Shown here piece after piece: positions 36,237 to 48,605 of a stretch of 64,000 nt of DNA. This stretch comes from Sphagnum compactum (lineage: Eukaryota > Bryophyta > Sphagnopsida > Sphagnales), in contig OZ234499.1 of assembly GCA_965153455.1 (NCBI GenBank), forward strand, positions 16,922,271 through 16,986,270. The letters are read 5' to 3'. The position numbers and the translations under genes were made by a program. How positions within the stretch are numbered: the stretch's first letter is position 1; each line of letters opens with the position of its first letter. Under the pieces are notes generated by a model. The model had not been told where the DNA came from, made no database searches, and saw only the letters and a program-made list of their open reading frames with translations.

Positions 36237-37057
36237 TGTCGCAACCCCACTTTGTCCAAGTGTGGGGGTGAAGCCCAACACTTGGAAAAGTTGGAGGTTT
36301 GGAGTCCTCCGGGACTCCCGAATGTTCAGAGCTCGACAGCAAGGCCCAAAACACCTCGCATTGGGGTGTTCTTGGTGTCATTGAAAAGTTCTTGAAACGT
36401 AGATATCGAAAATGGCCTCGCATTGGCCATTTGAACATTTGCAGCCCAAGTTATGGGCAAAAGAAGGGCCGGGAGTCAAACTGGCAGTTTGACTCCCGAC
36501 CAGTAAAAGTCGGGAATCGACCCTTTCCCGACGTCGCCTTAGGGAGTGCGACATGGCGTTGGAAAGATCTTGACGAGGGCTACAACTTTGGTTCAGACCT
36601 TGTTGCGATCGGACTTCGGAATCGGGAGTTATGATTGTTCAAAGTCCCAGGAGTCCCGCCGGGACAGTTTCGGGACTCCATTTCGGGAGTCCCAACAAAA
36701 TGTACCATTTGGATGTAGCCTCCGTGGTGAGCTGCAGAGATAACTATAAGGGGGAAGGTGGTGGCTTCCCCCAAGTCCGGGCCGTGGTGAGTCAAGTAGT
36801 CCAAAGTGCCCGTGGCTTGTCCCAACACCCAAGGGTGTTCCCGAATGTGAACTAATCCATTTGTGGTTGGTTTTGGAGGCATATTCGTGCTTGATCTACT
36901 AGTCCATCTTCCTAGTCTAATCCCGGGGCTTGCAACTCGACCCTCTACCCCTTTCTAGAGTTGGAAGTCGGGAGCGTGCCCCTTTGGTCCCCACTTTCCG
37001 CAACTTCACATTGGTGAACCCTCCAGTGGGTTCACCCCGGGACCAAGGAGCGCGTCA
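36237..37057 (+). repeat. 3' LTR of element B
   Basis: It is 821 bp, TGTCGC to GCGTCA, differing at 8 positions from the 5' LTR (for example 36357 C for T, 36664 C for T). ACATT follows at 37058-37062. Confidence 0.95.
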
Positions 37058-37062
37058 ACATT
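37058..37062 (+). repeat. Target-site duplication of element B, right
   Basis: ACATT matches 30130-30134 exactly. Confidence 0.95.
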
Positions 37063-37501
37063 CATTTACCAAACATAATGTTTTAAATGACAATATTTGA
37101 TTGTTGTGGGTCATCATTTTTATGATCTGACCTTTTTTTTAAATGAAAAAAAATGTTTGTTATATATAGCTTGGGCATTATGTTTAGCTTCATAGTTAAA
37201 TTGTCTTTTGATAGAAACATTTTTAAATTTTTTTGTAATTTATTCTTCAACATGGAGTGTAAATGTATTTAAAGTTTTGAATCCATTTCATGTTTATAAA
37301 TAATGATGTCCAATGCAATTCAACATTATCTATTATGATTAGGACAAAATGATAATGGTTGTGTGAAGTCTGGATAATTGCATTGTAAGTTGCAATTTAA
37401 TTGTTTAGTACTACCATACAATTGTTTTGAAACCCAAATTTAAACATTTGCAGATTAGTCACTAAATTTTTTATTTTCATTTCATTTTTAGTTGTAAGTT
37501 A

Positions 37502-37800
37502 GCTGCAAAGGATAGGAACAAAATTCATTATTCAAATGGATGAATGAAATTACAAAAGAATATATTTGTTAAATTAGTCATAAAATAGTTGTAAATAAGC
37601 TGCAAAAGATAAGGATATTTAAAATCCATTTTTCAAATGGATGAATGAAAGAATATATTCATTGACCTAATTGTAAAATAGTTGTAAATAAGTTGCAAAG
37701 GATTGGGATAAAATCTATTCACATCAAATGGATGAATGAAATAATGAAAGAAAATATTCATCAAACTAGTTGTAATAATTGTAAATAAGTTACAAAACGT
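37502..37800. repeat. ~95-bp tandem repeat, three units
   Basis: Units begin near 37502, 37600 and 37693, with a partial fourth at 37788. Each holds (g/t)tgcaaa.gat..gg, then tcaaatggatgaatgaaa, then a tagttgtaaataag word. GTTGCAA-type words cluster on to about 37950. Arrays of short words like this are typical of CACTA subterminal regions, so this may belong to the same transposon as the TNP2 gene to its right. Confidence 0.7.
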
Positions 37801-38655
37801 ATTAACACAACTAGAAATTATGTCATATGCAACCACCATGTTTGCAACTGGGAAGCAACTGCTGGTCACATGTAACTATGCAGGGTTTTTTATGCAACTG
37901 CAATGGATTTCCCCCCCCCTTTTTGGGCGTGTATGCAACTATGGTGCAACTATGATCACCTTCATCCCAACTTTTGGATGATTTCTGTGTATACTAACGT
38001 ATATATTTGATATGCATATACTCATAGTTGCATGTGTAACCAAAATAGGCCAATTATGGTCTTTTGGTAAGCTAGGTACACATTTCTTATAGGCATGTCT
38101 AGGCTTAAGGTTGCCTACAAATGACAACTCCATTCATAAGGTTTAGGATATAGGTGAAAAATAACCAATCTATTTTGTCACCTACTTAAAATAGTGGATT
38201 TATCCCCAACTTTTAGTAATTTGCTCCATAAACATTTAGAAGACAATTGACAATGGAAGGTATCAATTTTATTTACAATAGTTTATCACTTGATGAAGCA
38301 AAACAATGTATATGTGTATTCAACAATAAGGTCCAATTAATCCCCTCAAGATTACATATACACCTTATAGTCCATGTAATGCATGAGTTGGTTCCAAAGT
38401 ATGTGGTGATTAGATATTAGAGAGGGTTGACATTGGTCGATGTGAAACACAATAATGATGCAACCTAGCGATGAGGAGATGTTATTCCCCATAAGACAAC
38501 TATTTATTCAAGGCCAACTTCATCATCACCAGATGACCTCTGAAGTTCTTCAGCAGCTAAAATTGCATCAGCTCCAATCAATTCAATTGCACCAACAAGT
38601 GCCATGTTCCTTGGTACCTTTGGAATTTCCAGAGACACATCTACTCCAATTAAGT
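37801..38655. other. Possible CACTA 3' subterminal sequence, no gene
   Basis: TGCAACT words recur at 37828-37950. After that no motif is recognised until the TNP2 C-terminus. No transposon end could be located. Confidence 0.35.
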
Positions 38656-40400
38656 TGTCTAGCATGGTAACTTCATCACTATCAGATACTAGGATGCATT
38701 TGGACCTCGGTTATTTGTGGAGGACAACCTTCCATCCTGGCATGTTAGGGTCATCTGCATAAAAAACTTGCTGCACTTGGGCTGGAAATACATAAGGTTC
38801 ATCAACCCGTGCTTTCAATTGTCGAAAATTTACCAACAAAAACCCATCATTGTCGCGCCTATATGTGGCAGTTCCCCATCTGTCCAATCCATTTCTTACC
38901 TAATCACATTTGAACAATATTACTGGTTAGGATATAGGGCCATAGTCTAGCAAATTTGTGTCCTTCAATATCCCCACATATTGAAGTGCCCCAAGTCTCG
39001 TACCCTCTGTTGACTACTGCTCTTGATGGAAAACTGACGCAACTCCAGAATCGTATGTGGCATTTGTGTTGCCATAGGTATCTATAAAACCTCTATAATG
39101 ATTTCCATATGCTTTCATTTTTGTGTACTTTAAAGCAAAAAGGGATGGCACAACTGATAGATGGAATGCATCTTGGTCTTCAAGCACACACCTTTGTGTG
39201 ACATGGCCCCGAATTGCTTCATGCACCCAACTTGCCAAGTTTTGCACCTCTTGGAGCTCTAGTGGAAACTCCACATGCCTACTTGTTGTTCTATGCCCCC
39301 TCCACCATTGTCCTTCAAATTCTGCTCTTAACTGCCTTATCCAATTTGTTTCCTGCTCATGCATGCTACACCCCCAATAGCCAAGCCCCACATTAAGTTT
39401 ATTAATTTTAGCTAGTTGTTCAGTAAGAAAGTAACTTACCCATGCATCTATGACCTCTTTACAATTTTCCAACCAGGGTTTAAGGGGTTAAGGGTTGTGT
39501 ACCCAACCCACGGTGCTAAACATGCCACATTTGTGATAACATATTAATGTGCCACATCTTGTGCTACAGGGTCTAGAGTCAACTTTGTGGCAGCCCCTTC
39601 CACAACTTCACCATAAACCCCCTCCTCTTCATCTACATCCCAGATTCTGCGTCGAACATGGCGAAAATCTTGTAGATATTCGGTGACAAACCCAATTGTC
39701 TCTTCCAAAATTAACCTTCTGCCATGGAAGCCTCTGGCCTTGACCTATTACGTACATAACCTTTGAAAACCTTCATAGCCCGTTCTATTGGGTACATCCA
39801 ACGAGTATGAACTGGGCCACAAATGTCCAATTCTTCTACAATGTGCAATGTTAAATGTGACATCACATCAAAAAATGCTCCTAGGAATTCCCATTCAAGC
39901 ATGCTAAGAGTGATTGCTACATCCTCCCTTAGGGTTGGTAGGTCAATTGGATCCCAAACCTTTGCACATATGCTACGATACACTCGACTGAGGCGCATCA
40001 GACTTAAACGTACATGAACATCCATTAGGCCCCTTAGAGCTAGAGGCATAAGTTGTTGCATTAAAACATGCCAATCATGGCTCTTCATTAACCCAAGTTT
40101 CTTATCCATGATATGTTTTCCTAATGAGCCACAATAATCTGTTGGCACTTTCAAAGAAGCTAACCTATTCATGAAAGTTTGGAGCTCTTTTGGTCTAAGG
40201 ACATAAGGGGCAACAAGTTTAAAAATACTGCCAGGCTTTTGAGGATCTCATTTCAACCATAGATGTTCTTGGATTCCACACACTTCCATGTCCCATCGAA
40301 CCTTGAATGTGTCCTTCAATCCAAATATGAATTTGATCATACTCTCACAAACATTCTTCTCAATGTGCATCACATCTAACGTGTGCCTAATGTGTAAATG
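38656..40400 (-). pseudogene. TNP2-type CACTA transposase, second exon (DUF4218 and DUF4216 parts), broken
   Basis: Starting at 40400 just after the inferred intron, the frame reads HLHIRHTLDVMHIEKNV, a hallmark TNP2 motif. It then passes one TGA at 40248-40250 (CGA expected). It continues with APYVLRPKELQTFMNRL, a KSHDWHVLMQQLMPLALRGL block and HTRWMYPIERAMKVFKGYVRNR (DUF4218-type), up to 39711, where a one-base loss shifts the frame. Beyond this, DUF4216-type pieces appear: AYGNHYRGFIDTYG, TYDSGVASVFHQEQ, then a stop near 39014. Further on come DGFLLVNFRQ and QQVFYADDPNMPGWKVVLHK (to about 38690). Several more stops lie in the last part. Confidence 0.85.
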
Positions 40401-40849
40401 CTGCAGCAACCACCATTTCAGTTAAACAATGGTATTATTAACACAATTTGTGCTTGGGAACTAGGGTACCAAGATGTAAACACCCATATAACGATGCCAC
40501 CCAATAACTGAAATCTCACAAATTGACAAATTTAAACAAGGACCAAAAATATGAAAATTCATGTTCAGTAATGTTCTCCATGTTCCAATAAGCTTTCTAC
40601 CCACACCCTTTGATTTAGAACTAATATTGATGTTTATCACATCTAGTTCACAAGGTGAACATTTCCCTGCTCCCCACCAATGCACATGATAAATGGACAG
40701 TACTCGACAAAATGCAACAAACTCAAAGTGGTTGGGCCTATTTTGAGTCACCAACCCAAGCAAAAGATTGAAAAATAGAAGTGATTTGACATCCAGAGAG
40801 ATATTTACTTGCTTTCAAATCTTTGGAAAAGGAGAGAAAAAATATTCAC
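40401..40849 (-). other. GT-AG intron of the TNP2 gene
   Basis: On the minus strand the donor is GAG|GTGAAT at 40850/40849 and the acceptor is CTGCAG|CAT at 40401/40400. Joining them gives PYWE-HLHIRHTLDVMHIEKN, the expected continuous TNP2 motif, and the two sides are in the same phase. The 449-bp interior has stops in all frames. Confidence 0.75.
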
Positions 40850-42015
40850 CTCCCAATATGGCAAACCCCAGAATGCACATAAACGTTTCATCCCACTGCT
40901 TTTCGATGGGCGCCCTTTTGCCCCCAACACATTTCCTGCAGCCACCCGCTGTTCAGTTCTGTGGGCTTGTCTTTTTGCCTTAGCAGCTATTATTATATTT
41001 GGCCTCCCCCTTAACTCCTCATGGCCATTAAAATGTTGGGCATTGGGATGAATTCTGTATGGGTGATTTCGATTCAACCACCTCTGGTTTCCTTCAAATA
41101 TTACCTTTCCCAACTCCTTTGACCATAGACTAGTTGTCCCTGATCCACATGGAGGGCATGCTTTGTAACCTTGATGCTGGCATCCAGAAACTAGGCCATA
41201 CCTTGGAAAATCATGAATTGTCCACATCAATATGGCCCTCATTAAAAATTGCCTTCTACCTATAAGTTGTAGTATGTCAAGCCCTCTAACCCCCTCCCAT
41301 AATTCTTGGAGCTCCTCAATTAGAGGAATTATTAGGACATCAAAGTTTGCGCTCTTAACACTCTTTGGCCTCGAAATTATGATAGATAAGAGCATGAAGA
41401 ACTTCTTTGTGACTAGCCATGGCGGGAGGTTATAGATTAGGAGTAATACTGGCCAAGTGGACCAAGCATTATTTTTGTCCCCAAAAGGGTTCACCCCAGC
41501 TGTGGCCAAACCTAATCTACATTTTTAGGTTCAATTGCAAAATCAAGCCATGTATTATCAATGTGTTGCCATGCTTTGCTGTCAGGCACATGACGAACTT
41601 TCCCATCTATGGTATTGTTTCTAGCATGCCATGTCATCATCTCTGATGTGTGTCGAGCTTGGTACATATGCAGCAACTGAGGAATTAAAGGGAAGTGTTG
41701 CACAACTTTCTGTGGAACAAAAGACCTTCCAGATCTTTTGTACCGAGTAGCCCCGCACTTTGGACAAGCCTCCAATGTTTCATAGTGCTTCCGAAATAAA
41801 ATGCACCCATTCACACATGCATGGATGTGCTTGTAGTCTAGGCCTACTTTCCTAGTAAGGCTCTTAGCTTCATACATGCTAAGTGGCAGAAAGTTATCCT
41901 TTGGCAATAGGTGCTTATGAAGGAGTGCTAACAACTCATCCATGAACTTGTTGGATGCGCCATGTACTGTGCAAACATTCATCAACAATAATTTTGATGC
42001 TAGCTTCTGCACCTT
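40850..42015 (-). pseudogene. TNP2-type CACTA transposase core (Transposase_21), frameshifted
   Basis: On the minus strand this part reads KLLLMNVCTVHGAS, LLPKDNFLPLSMYEAKSL, YKHIHACVNGCILFRK and CPKCGATRYKRSGRS. After a one-base loss near 41512 it continues with GLATAGVNPFGDKNNAWSTW, PVLLLIYNLPPWL and KGYKACPPCGSG-like text, and ends at the intron donor after FWGLPYWE. These are the signature blocks of the TNP2 transposases of En/Spm (CACTA) elements, which cut and paste the element through its CACTA ends. The frame here joins to the upstream part only through another one-base loss near 42015. Confidence 0.88.
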
Positions 42016-42510
42016 GCACCATTGTACAAAGGCTGACATGTTTCCCGTAGATAATTGGCCTCAATTGAGATGTCATCATCATTTGCTATTGATGGTGCCC
42101 CTGTTTCACCTAGTCCCATGTCATTGTTTACACCCCCCTGTCCCCTATCATGGTTATTTTGGCCGGGCATGCTTTTAGGCAATTCTGCTAATTCTTCCAT
42201 GATCTTGATGGCATTCTGCACCATGCTTGCTACCTCCATTCCCTCTACATTATGGTCCGAAGTCAAGCTTGCAACCCTCTCACCTTCATGTTCTTCCTTT
42301 GGCATTTGGAATAGGTCATCCAAAAGTTGGTTCACATTCACAGCCTCGTCCACTACCTCCACCTCCACCTCTATTTGCATTGGGTGTGCCCCTTCCTTCA
42401 CATTTGGCGCATGGACACCGCATCTCGTCCACCCCATGTTGTGTGGCCCATGTGAACTCCCGCTTCCACAACTTGTCATCCCTTGCTTTTTGCTTGGGTC
42501 ATCCAAAGGC
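42016..42510 (-). pseudogene. TNP2 N-terminal part, including a transposase-associated zinc domain
   Basis: In one frame, at about 42370-42500, the minus strand gives KLWKREFTWATQHGVDEM then RCPCAKCEGRG, the Cys-rich transposase-associated domain found at the start of TNP2 proteins. In another frame, downstream, an acidic linker (VNVNQLLDDLFQMPKEEHEG) leads to EANYLRETCQPLYNGA. That aligns with the EACEPLYPG-like motif just before the core in relatives. At least one frameshift separates the two. The start codon was not identified. Confidence 0.7.
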
Positions 42511-42545
42511 ATTGACATTATGTCTTCCCTCAAAGCCATAATCAA

Positions 42546-45500
42546 ACATCACATAAATTTGTGTATTGTGCATATAAATTAGTTTTTCACAATGAGTTCG
42601 TTCACCCATGCCAATATTGGTCCAGATGACCCATGGAAGTAAGTGCCATTAATAGAGCATGCTAAACACAGAGTTGTTTCATCATTCATTGCAAAACTAC
42701 TTTCATCTTTGACATGTGTACAAGATTTGCTGCAAGCCCATCTACTGACTAGGGTGTGGTAATGCATGCTAAGAAATGCTCTAGGTCACCTATTGGCATA
42801 AAATGACCACATGGTACATCAGTCAGTTGTTCTTTGGGATTCAGCATGTGGTCACTTTGAACTTGATGGGTACTTAAGTTGGCACTAACTGGCTACTCAA
42901 AGAAAGCTAATGGACAAATCAAGGAGTAAGTGTGAAACTTTACCAATACATAAATACTTCAGTCTTGTTGGGACTATGAAATCCAGACACTACAAGGGGA
43001 AAAAATCACTTGAAGGCTTTCAGTGGGTTGACCTTGGGTTGCAAAATTGTTGCAGGATCATGGAAGGAGAGAACTCCTTGCTACACTTTTCCCCAGAAGC
43101 TTTGGTCCATAGCTCAGATTTCAAACAAGCTACAACACAACTACCACCAGTCGTATTATTTCATGGCACATCTGATTATTCTATTCCTTGTGATGCCAAG
43201 TGAATTTACATAAGCTTCAGAGGAATTGATGGGGCTATGCAAGAAGAGTTTGGATTGCTTGAGAATCTTCCTTGATGACTAATATATGAATGAACTTCTT
43301 TAGTGGTGGATGGGATAGTGCTTAGCCTTAAAACTATAATTGGCTGTAACCAAATCAGAATAGAAGATTAAAGCTCAAAGAGGGCATGTGTACACTAAAG
43401 GCTTGGGAGTGATTTATGGGATTCTCCCTCTAGCTGGAGATGATCGAGAGGTGACAAGACAGGTTGGTGGTTTGTCAAGGCACCTTATACATCCTGCCAT
43501 ACAAAAAAGAGCTCCTGTATACCAAGCTCCATTCATAATGAATCCATGCCTACACCATTTTCACGATGAAAGCCACCAGCTGCAGATTATACACCAGTAA
43601 AAAAATGTGTAAGTCATTGTAGGTGTTTAGCTTGTGTGGTAAATCAATTACATCAACACCTGCAATGTTCTTTAATCAAAATAATCCCCATCCCATGAGA
43701 GACTATAGAGTATAGACAATTGGATGGATCAAAAACATGATTATGGTTTCAACAACTACAATATTACATTTACAACATATGGCTCAATATATGGGTGTTT
43801 CCAACAGTGTTCAGGGTTGTCCTCAAGGAGTGACCCATGCACATATGTTTACAGTGCAACTCCCTTTAAGCATTCACATATAAACAAGCCATTAATGATG
43901 CATGGCCCAAGACTATGTTTTAGACTTGTATTCAACAATGAACACATTCCACTACAGACTATTGCAGTCTTGTATTCACTATAAAAAGCTTACCTATTTG
44001 TTTTATAAAGTGCATGGGAAGGGTCATCCATGTGCATTTCTTGCTAGTGCCTTGATGCACACATGAATTTTGACCTTAGTTCAACGGTGATGAACGACCT
44101 TCTATTGCTTGATGTAGGTAGGTATGCAAGATTGGACTAACCCTAAACCTTAAACCTTATATCCTAAACCCATAGAAGTAAGATAAGAAATTACCTGGTA
44201 TGGGTTTGGGCCATGCCTTGCAATATATGAGTTGTTCCACTTAGGACCGAGGTTGCCTTCTGAGAAAATAAAGAACATTAGTGGGAGATTGATGCAGCAT
44301 TGTAGGATCTTTGCACTTCTGCCAACTGTTGATTTAATATGGCTTATGGTAGCAGATGTTGCCCCTCTCAGAGTGAAAGAGGGCCCGCACGATGCGTTCA
44401 TTAATCCATGTTCCACATCATGTCAAGGTGCCTAGTCACACCCTCCCATAGGCTAGTTTAAGTATCAGTATCACCTAGTGAATCCATGACTGGGCATCTA
44501 CATCACTAATGGTTGTGACTAACCTAACAGAATTGCCTCCCAACCATGAGTTCATGGTGGTGGGACAAAGACCCATTTGCTACTGCTCGTGAAGCCACAA
44601 CCTTTCCAATGTAATCCTTGGCTTCAAATCATCATCATGGATGATTTGCAAATGGGGTGAACAAACTACATTAGTTTATGGGAAGGTTACACAAATGCCC
44701 ACAAAGATAATCAATAGAATATGTGCAAATTAAACCTAGGGTCTAAAAGGTGGAAGATGCAAGTAAATTAATGAATGAAGGGTAACCACTACCCTACCAG
44801 CTACCATGAAAAATGACCAGTTTTCTTGGAATGCTAGAAACCCACACAAATCAAAGCAAATATTAACATAATTTTCCCTTCATTCCAGTTGTGTATCCTT
44901 CGCCATTTATGTCACACCTTAACCATGAATTAGATAGTTAAAGAACCTTGTTAACTTCACCAAATCCCGTTGAAGATTGTCAACTTAACCAAATCCTAGT
45001 CTCATAAGATATGCATGGAGGGTTCATGTCATGGAAACATACCAATAAGAAATACTTGACACATCAAGTTATATTTGTATCTTGCTAATCCTATCACAAC
45101 AAATGAGTATAGTTTAAGAACAAAGGACTTCTCCACATTTGTGCACTTGCTTCACCACACAGTGACGATATGTAACCCTAGTTTGCCCTATTGATATCCC
45201 ACATTTGCTATTTGACTAATAGATGACATTCTCCATAATAGCCAAGTTGGAGCTTTGTAATGCCCAAGATTTGAGCAAGTTTTACATGAGAAACAATATG
45301 AGACAGATCCAAATGTGGAGACAGTGAAGCTGGTATCAGTGAAGTCTGGTGTACTTGTGACATTATTGAAAATTAGAGCCTTTCCACATAATCTCAGCGC
45401 ACCCAAACCTAGTTTATACAATGGTACACCCAAATACAAAACCAACTCGAAATAATATTTAATCAACTTGGATCAATGGTCTTGATTGGTGTTTCATGTG

Positions 45501-47395
45501 AAAGGCCCATAGAAAGGAAGTGTTGTCACATTTGAACTTGAAGATTGTACTATTGTTGACTATGCTTGACGAACGACTTTTGGAGCTGTTTTGCTCCTCA
45601 TTGCTTTGGGCTGAACATTTGTGAGCTTGTAATTTTCTAGTTCACAGTCTCCTAGTGGTGAGGGCTGAAAATTTGTTAGCCTGCAATTTTCTAGTTCACG
45701 CTCTTCCATTGGGTAAGGTTTAGTGCTTGAATGGCAAACCCTAGCTTCACATTGTGCACTCAAGGTTGAACACCAATATCTTTTTCATTATCAAGCTCTG
45801 CACTCCAACAAGCCACAAGGTTTACCCTTTACATCAACCAATAAGCCTCTTCTCCTATACCTAGTCAAATACCTTGTGTCTGAGACGATACATATCATAA
45901 GCCCTATCCCTAATCTATAAACCTACTTGCCTTAATCTATAAACTGTCTAAGGCATAATGCTAATGTTGGAGATGTTGACAAGTAATTCAATTGCAAGGG
46001 CATAGTTTCTTTAGAATTCATAATTCGATTGCCAATGACATATGCAATACGAGGTGGGTATTGTTTCTCATCAGTTGTAGTTAGTCAATCAACACAAAGT
46101 AACCTAACGTTATGTTGGTGGTGTGGAAACTCGCACTATAAAAATTCAAGCAAACTCTCCATATGAAGCTATTATTTTTATGGATCTCTTGTGCTCTCAA
46201 AGACGCTCCAACCTTTCTATACATCATGGGCAAGACATGAAAACAACTGTGTAGGATTGTCATAGCATCTGGAAATTTGAACACAAACTAATATTCAATC
46301 ATCTTGAACTCCAGACTTAGTGGACTTCCTTCTCTACAAGTATTCATGCTTGGTCATAATGCCATTAGCAACTTTTTGACAATGCAGGGAGCAATTCAAA
46401 TATTGCAATTGTGATGGAGATTTGACATATCTGACATGGCAAAAGAATGACTAATGGAGAACCTTTGTTTCCTAATTGAATATTTGTATGGTTCATGTCT
46501 TGCTTTATTAATTTTTATATGGAGTGAAGCTAGCATATGCATTTCCTCAATGAGTTGACAGTTGTAAAAAAAATTCATAAGGAAATGAAAAAGCCACCCA
46601 CAAACTGATGACAATCATGAAAGGCATGTGCCCAACATTGTGCCCAGCAATGGATCCATAATGAGATCGTCCTTCTCTTCTACTATACTCATAAACATTA
46701 CCCCACTTCCCCATGATACAATAACAGCCCATATCAATTTGAAGGTCCACATGCTTGATGACCACCACTAATGTTTTTACTTAATGAATTTTTAGTCCAC
46801 CAATTTGGATAGTATATTGTCTACCTTCTTTCATGTGTCAGGCCATTTGAAGGAGTCCATGTTTCCTTTCCACCCCACCAGAACAGTAAAGGCATATCAA
46901 CATTGTGTATCATTATTTTTGTGTCTTGTAAGCACTTGCAAAATCTGGTCTATGTCTGTTTCCCCATGCATACCTGAAGTCTGCATACATCACCTTCAAA
47001 ATATTCAGTGTGCACAGACTTACATCCTTGAATACACGCACTGCTTCTCAACTGCAGGAATGACTGACCGTAGTCCATTGTCCTTGCAAAAGCTACAGAG
47101 AGCCCGAAACAAATCAGGCTATTTCAAACTCCAATCACTTTCAAGCTAAAGTTATACCCCATAAAAAAACACTTGGAATTTCCTTAGTTTATATCTTATA
47201 CATCTAACCCTGATATAAATTTACACATGTTTCATTGAAAGGACATATTCATGGAGTGAGACCTTTTGCTCAACTGTGGGGATCTATTGGTCCCAGAAAC
47301 AACAATAGTTGCTTGCCATAACATGAGAAAGAATAAAGAAAGCATGTAACAAGAGGAAGTCCCCTTGATGAAGAAGGGTTTTGTTATCTTCATGA
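42546..47395. other. Non-coding interval, 4.8 kb
   Basis: No gene was recognised. The part nearest 42.5 kb probably includes the promoter and right arm of the CACTA element that carried the TNP2 gene, but no right end was found. Open frames reach 97 codons with no motif. Confidence 0.45.
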
Positions 47396-47945
47396 GGTAA
47401 TCCATGTAGTAGGCCCCTGATACAAACATAATTTTTAGTTTCAATGAACTAGACATCGCTGTTCCTCAACTCAATTGCAAACCCAATGGAAGGTTTCTTG
47501 CCAAAACCATATTCACATTTCAAATGTATGAAAAAATTGCATATGGATTGTTCTCAATCCCAGCATCATGTGTGCTTTGAAGGGTTTAGTTCAAATCATA
47601 ACAGAAAGCATTAATGTGTCCTGACCATGATATTAGTAAGTCATTCACTGGAAATAGTTCAAGCTGGTCAAAGAGGAGGGATCTACTAACCTTCTTGTTA
47701 TGACAATTCATGTTTTTCAATAATGATGCCACCAAGCCACTACTAATACCTTAGCTTCACGAGGTAATCCATCAACGTCACTAGATGGCACAAAGTTGTT
47801 TACATTTCAAATGGTTTTCTTTGATGCTCCATGTAGTAGGCCCCTGAAAAAAACCCAATTCCCAGTTTTATTGCACTAGACGACACTGTCCCTCAACTCA
47901 ATTGGAGACCAACAGAAAGTTCCCCACCAAAACACCAAACCTAAT
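47396..47945. repeat. ~430-bp tandem repeat, left part (interrupted)
   Basis: The phrase atgtagtaggcccctga occurs at 47404 and 47831. Other shared words are cctcaactcaattg, agctggtcaaag, ccttcttgt and ataatgatgccaccaa. The second unit is split at 47945 by the CACTA element and resumes at 51136. A third, more degenerate copy follows to about 51700. Confidence 0.75.
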
Positions 47946-48361
47946 CACTAGAAGAAAAACATGTATTTTCGACTAGTATTTGTGATTAAATTTTAGTTGC
48001 AAGAGAGATTTTGCAACTAAAATCCCTTTAGTCACCTAAGACAAGTCGCATGTGATAAACTAGTTGTAAATGACAAAGGGTATTGTATGAAAGAAAAAGT
48101 CAACAAATACATTTCATCCTTTGACTCCATTGTATACGTATTGTCACATGCGACTAAGATGCAACTATTTTGGTCACAATTGAGGGCAAATAATGTGCTG
48201 CCACGTGTCATAATATTTGATTATTATTATTATAATATTATTATTATTATTTTGAAATAATCTAGGACGTTCAATTCTAATACTTGGATGATCTTATATT
48301 ATGACACGTGGCCTAATGTAAGTATGCCACATGACATTAATAAGAATATAATAAAAATTTT

Positions 48362-48605
48362 AATATTAGGTTGGTAGGTATTTAGATAGGTACATAAATA
48401 GGTGCCTACAAACCTAGGCTACATACCAACCTACCTATTTAGGTTAAAAAAAAAGTAGGTAGGTTCCACCTTCCTAGGTTATATACCTACTCATATAGGT
48501 AAGTACTTAGGTAGGTAGGTACATAGGTCGACCTAGGTGGGTAGGTCAAATTAAGTACTTACTTAGTTAGGTAGATAAATAGGTTGGGAAGGTAAGTACT
48601 TTAAA
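48362..48605. repeat. GGTAGGTA / TACCTACC cluster inside the CACTA element
   Basis: Words such as ggtaggta, acctaggc, cctacctatttaggt and aggtaggtaggtacat occur in both orientations in a quarter kilobase. They could fold into nested hairpins. They occur nowhere else in the window at this density. Confidence 0.75.

Larger units (their letters stand above)
30135..37057 (+). mobile_element. Complete Ty3/gypsy chromovirus B, 6.9 kb, nearly intact
   Basis: The two LTRs are exactly 821 bp each (TGTCGC...GCGTCA) with perfect 5-bp ACATT duplications. A primer-binding site, gag-pol and a polypurine tract are all in place. The LTRs differ at only 8 positions (about 1%), so the insertion is recent. The integrase carries a chromodomain, which places it among the chromoviruses. 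One frameshift in the integrase C-terminus is the only clear lesion in the polyprotein. The copy may therefore be only recently dead, or mobilised by a relative. Confidence 0.96.

Noticed and set aside
42579-42767. 62-codon minus-strand frame just upstream of the TNP2 gene
   Set aside because: It does not match the known N-terminal domain of TNP2, which is found further downstream in another frame.
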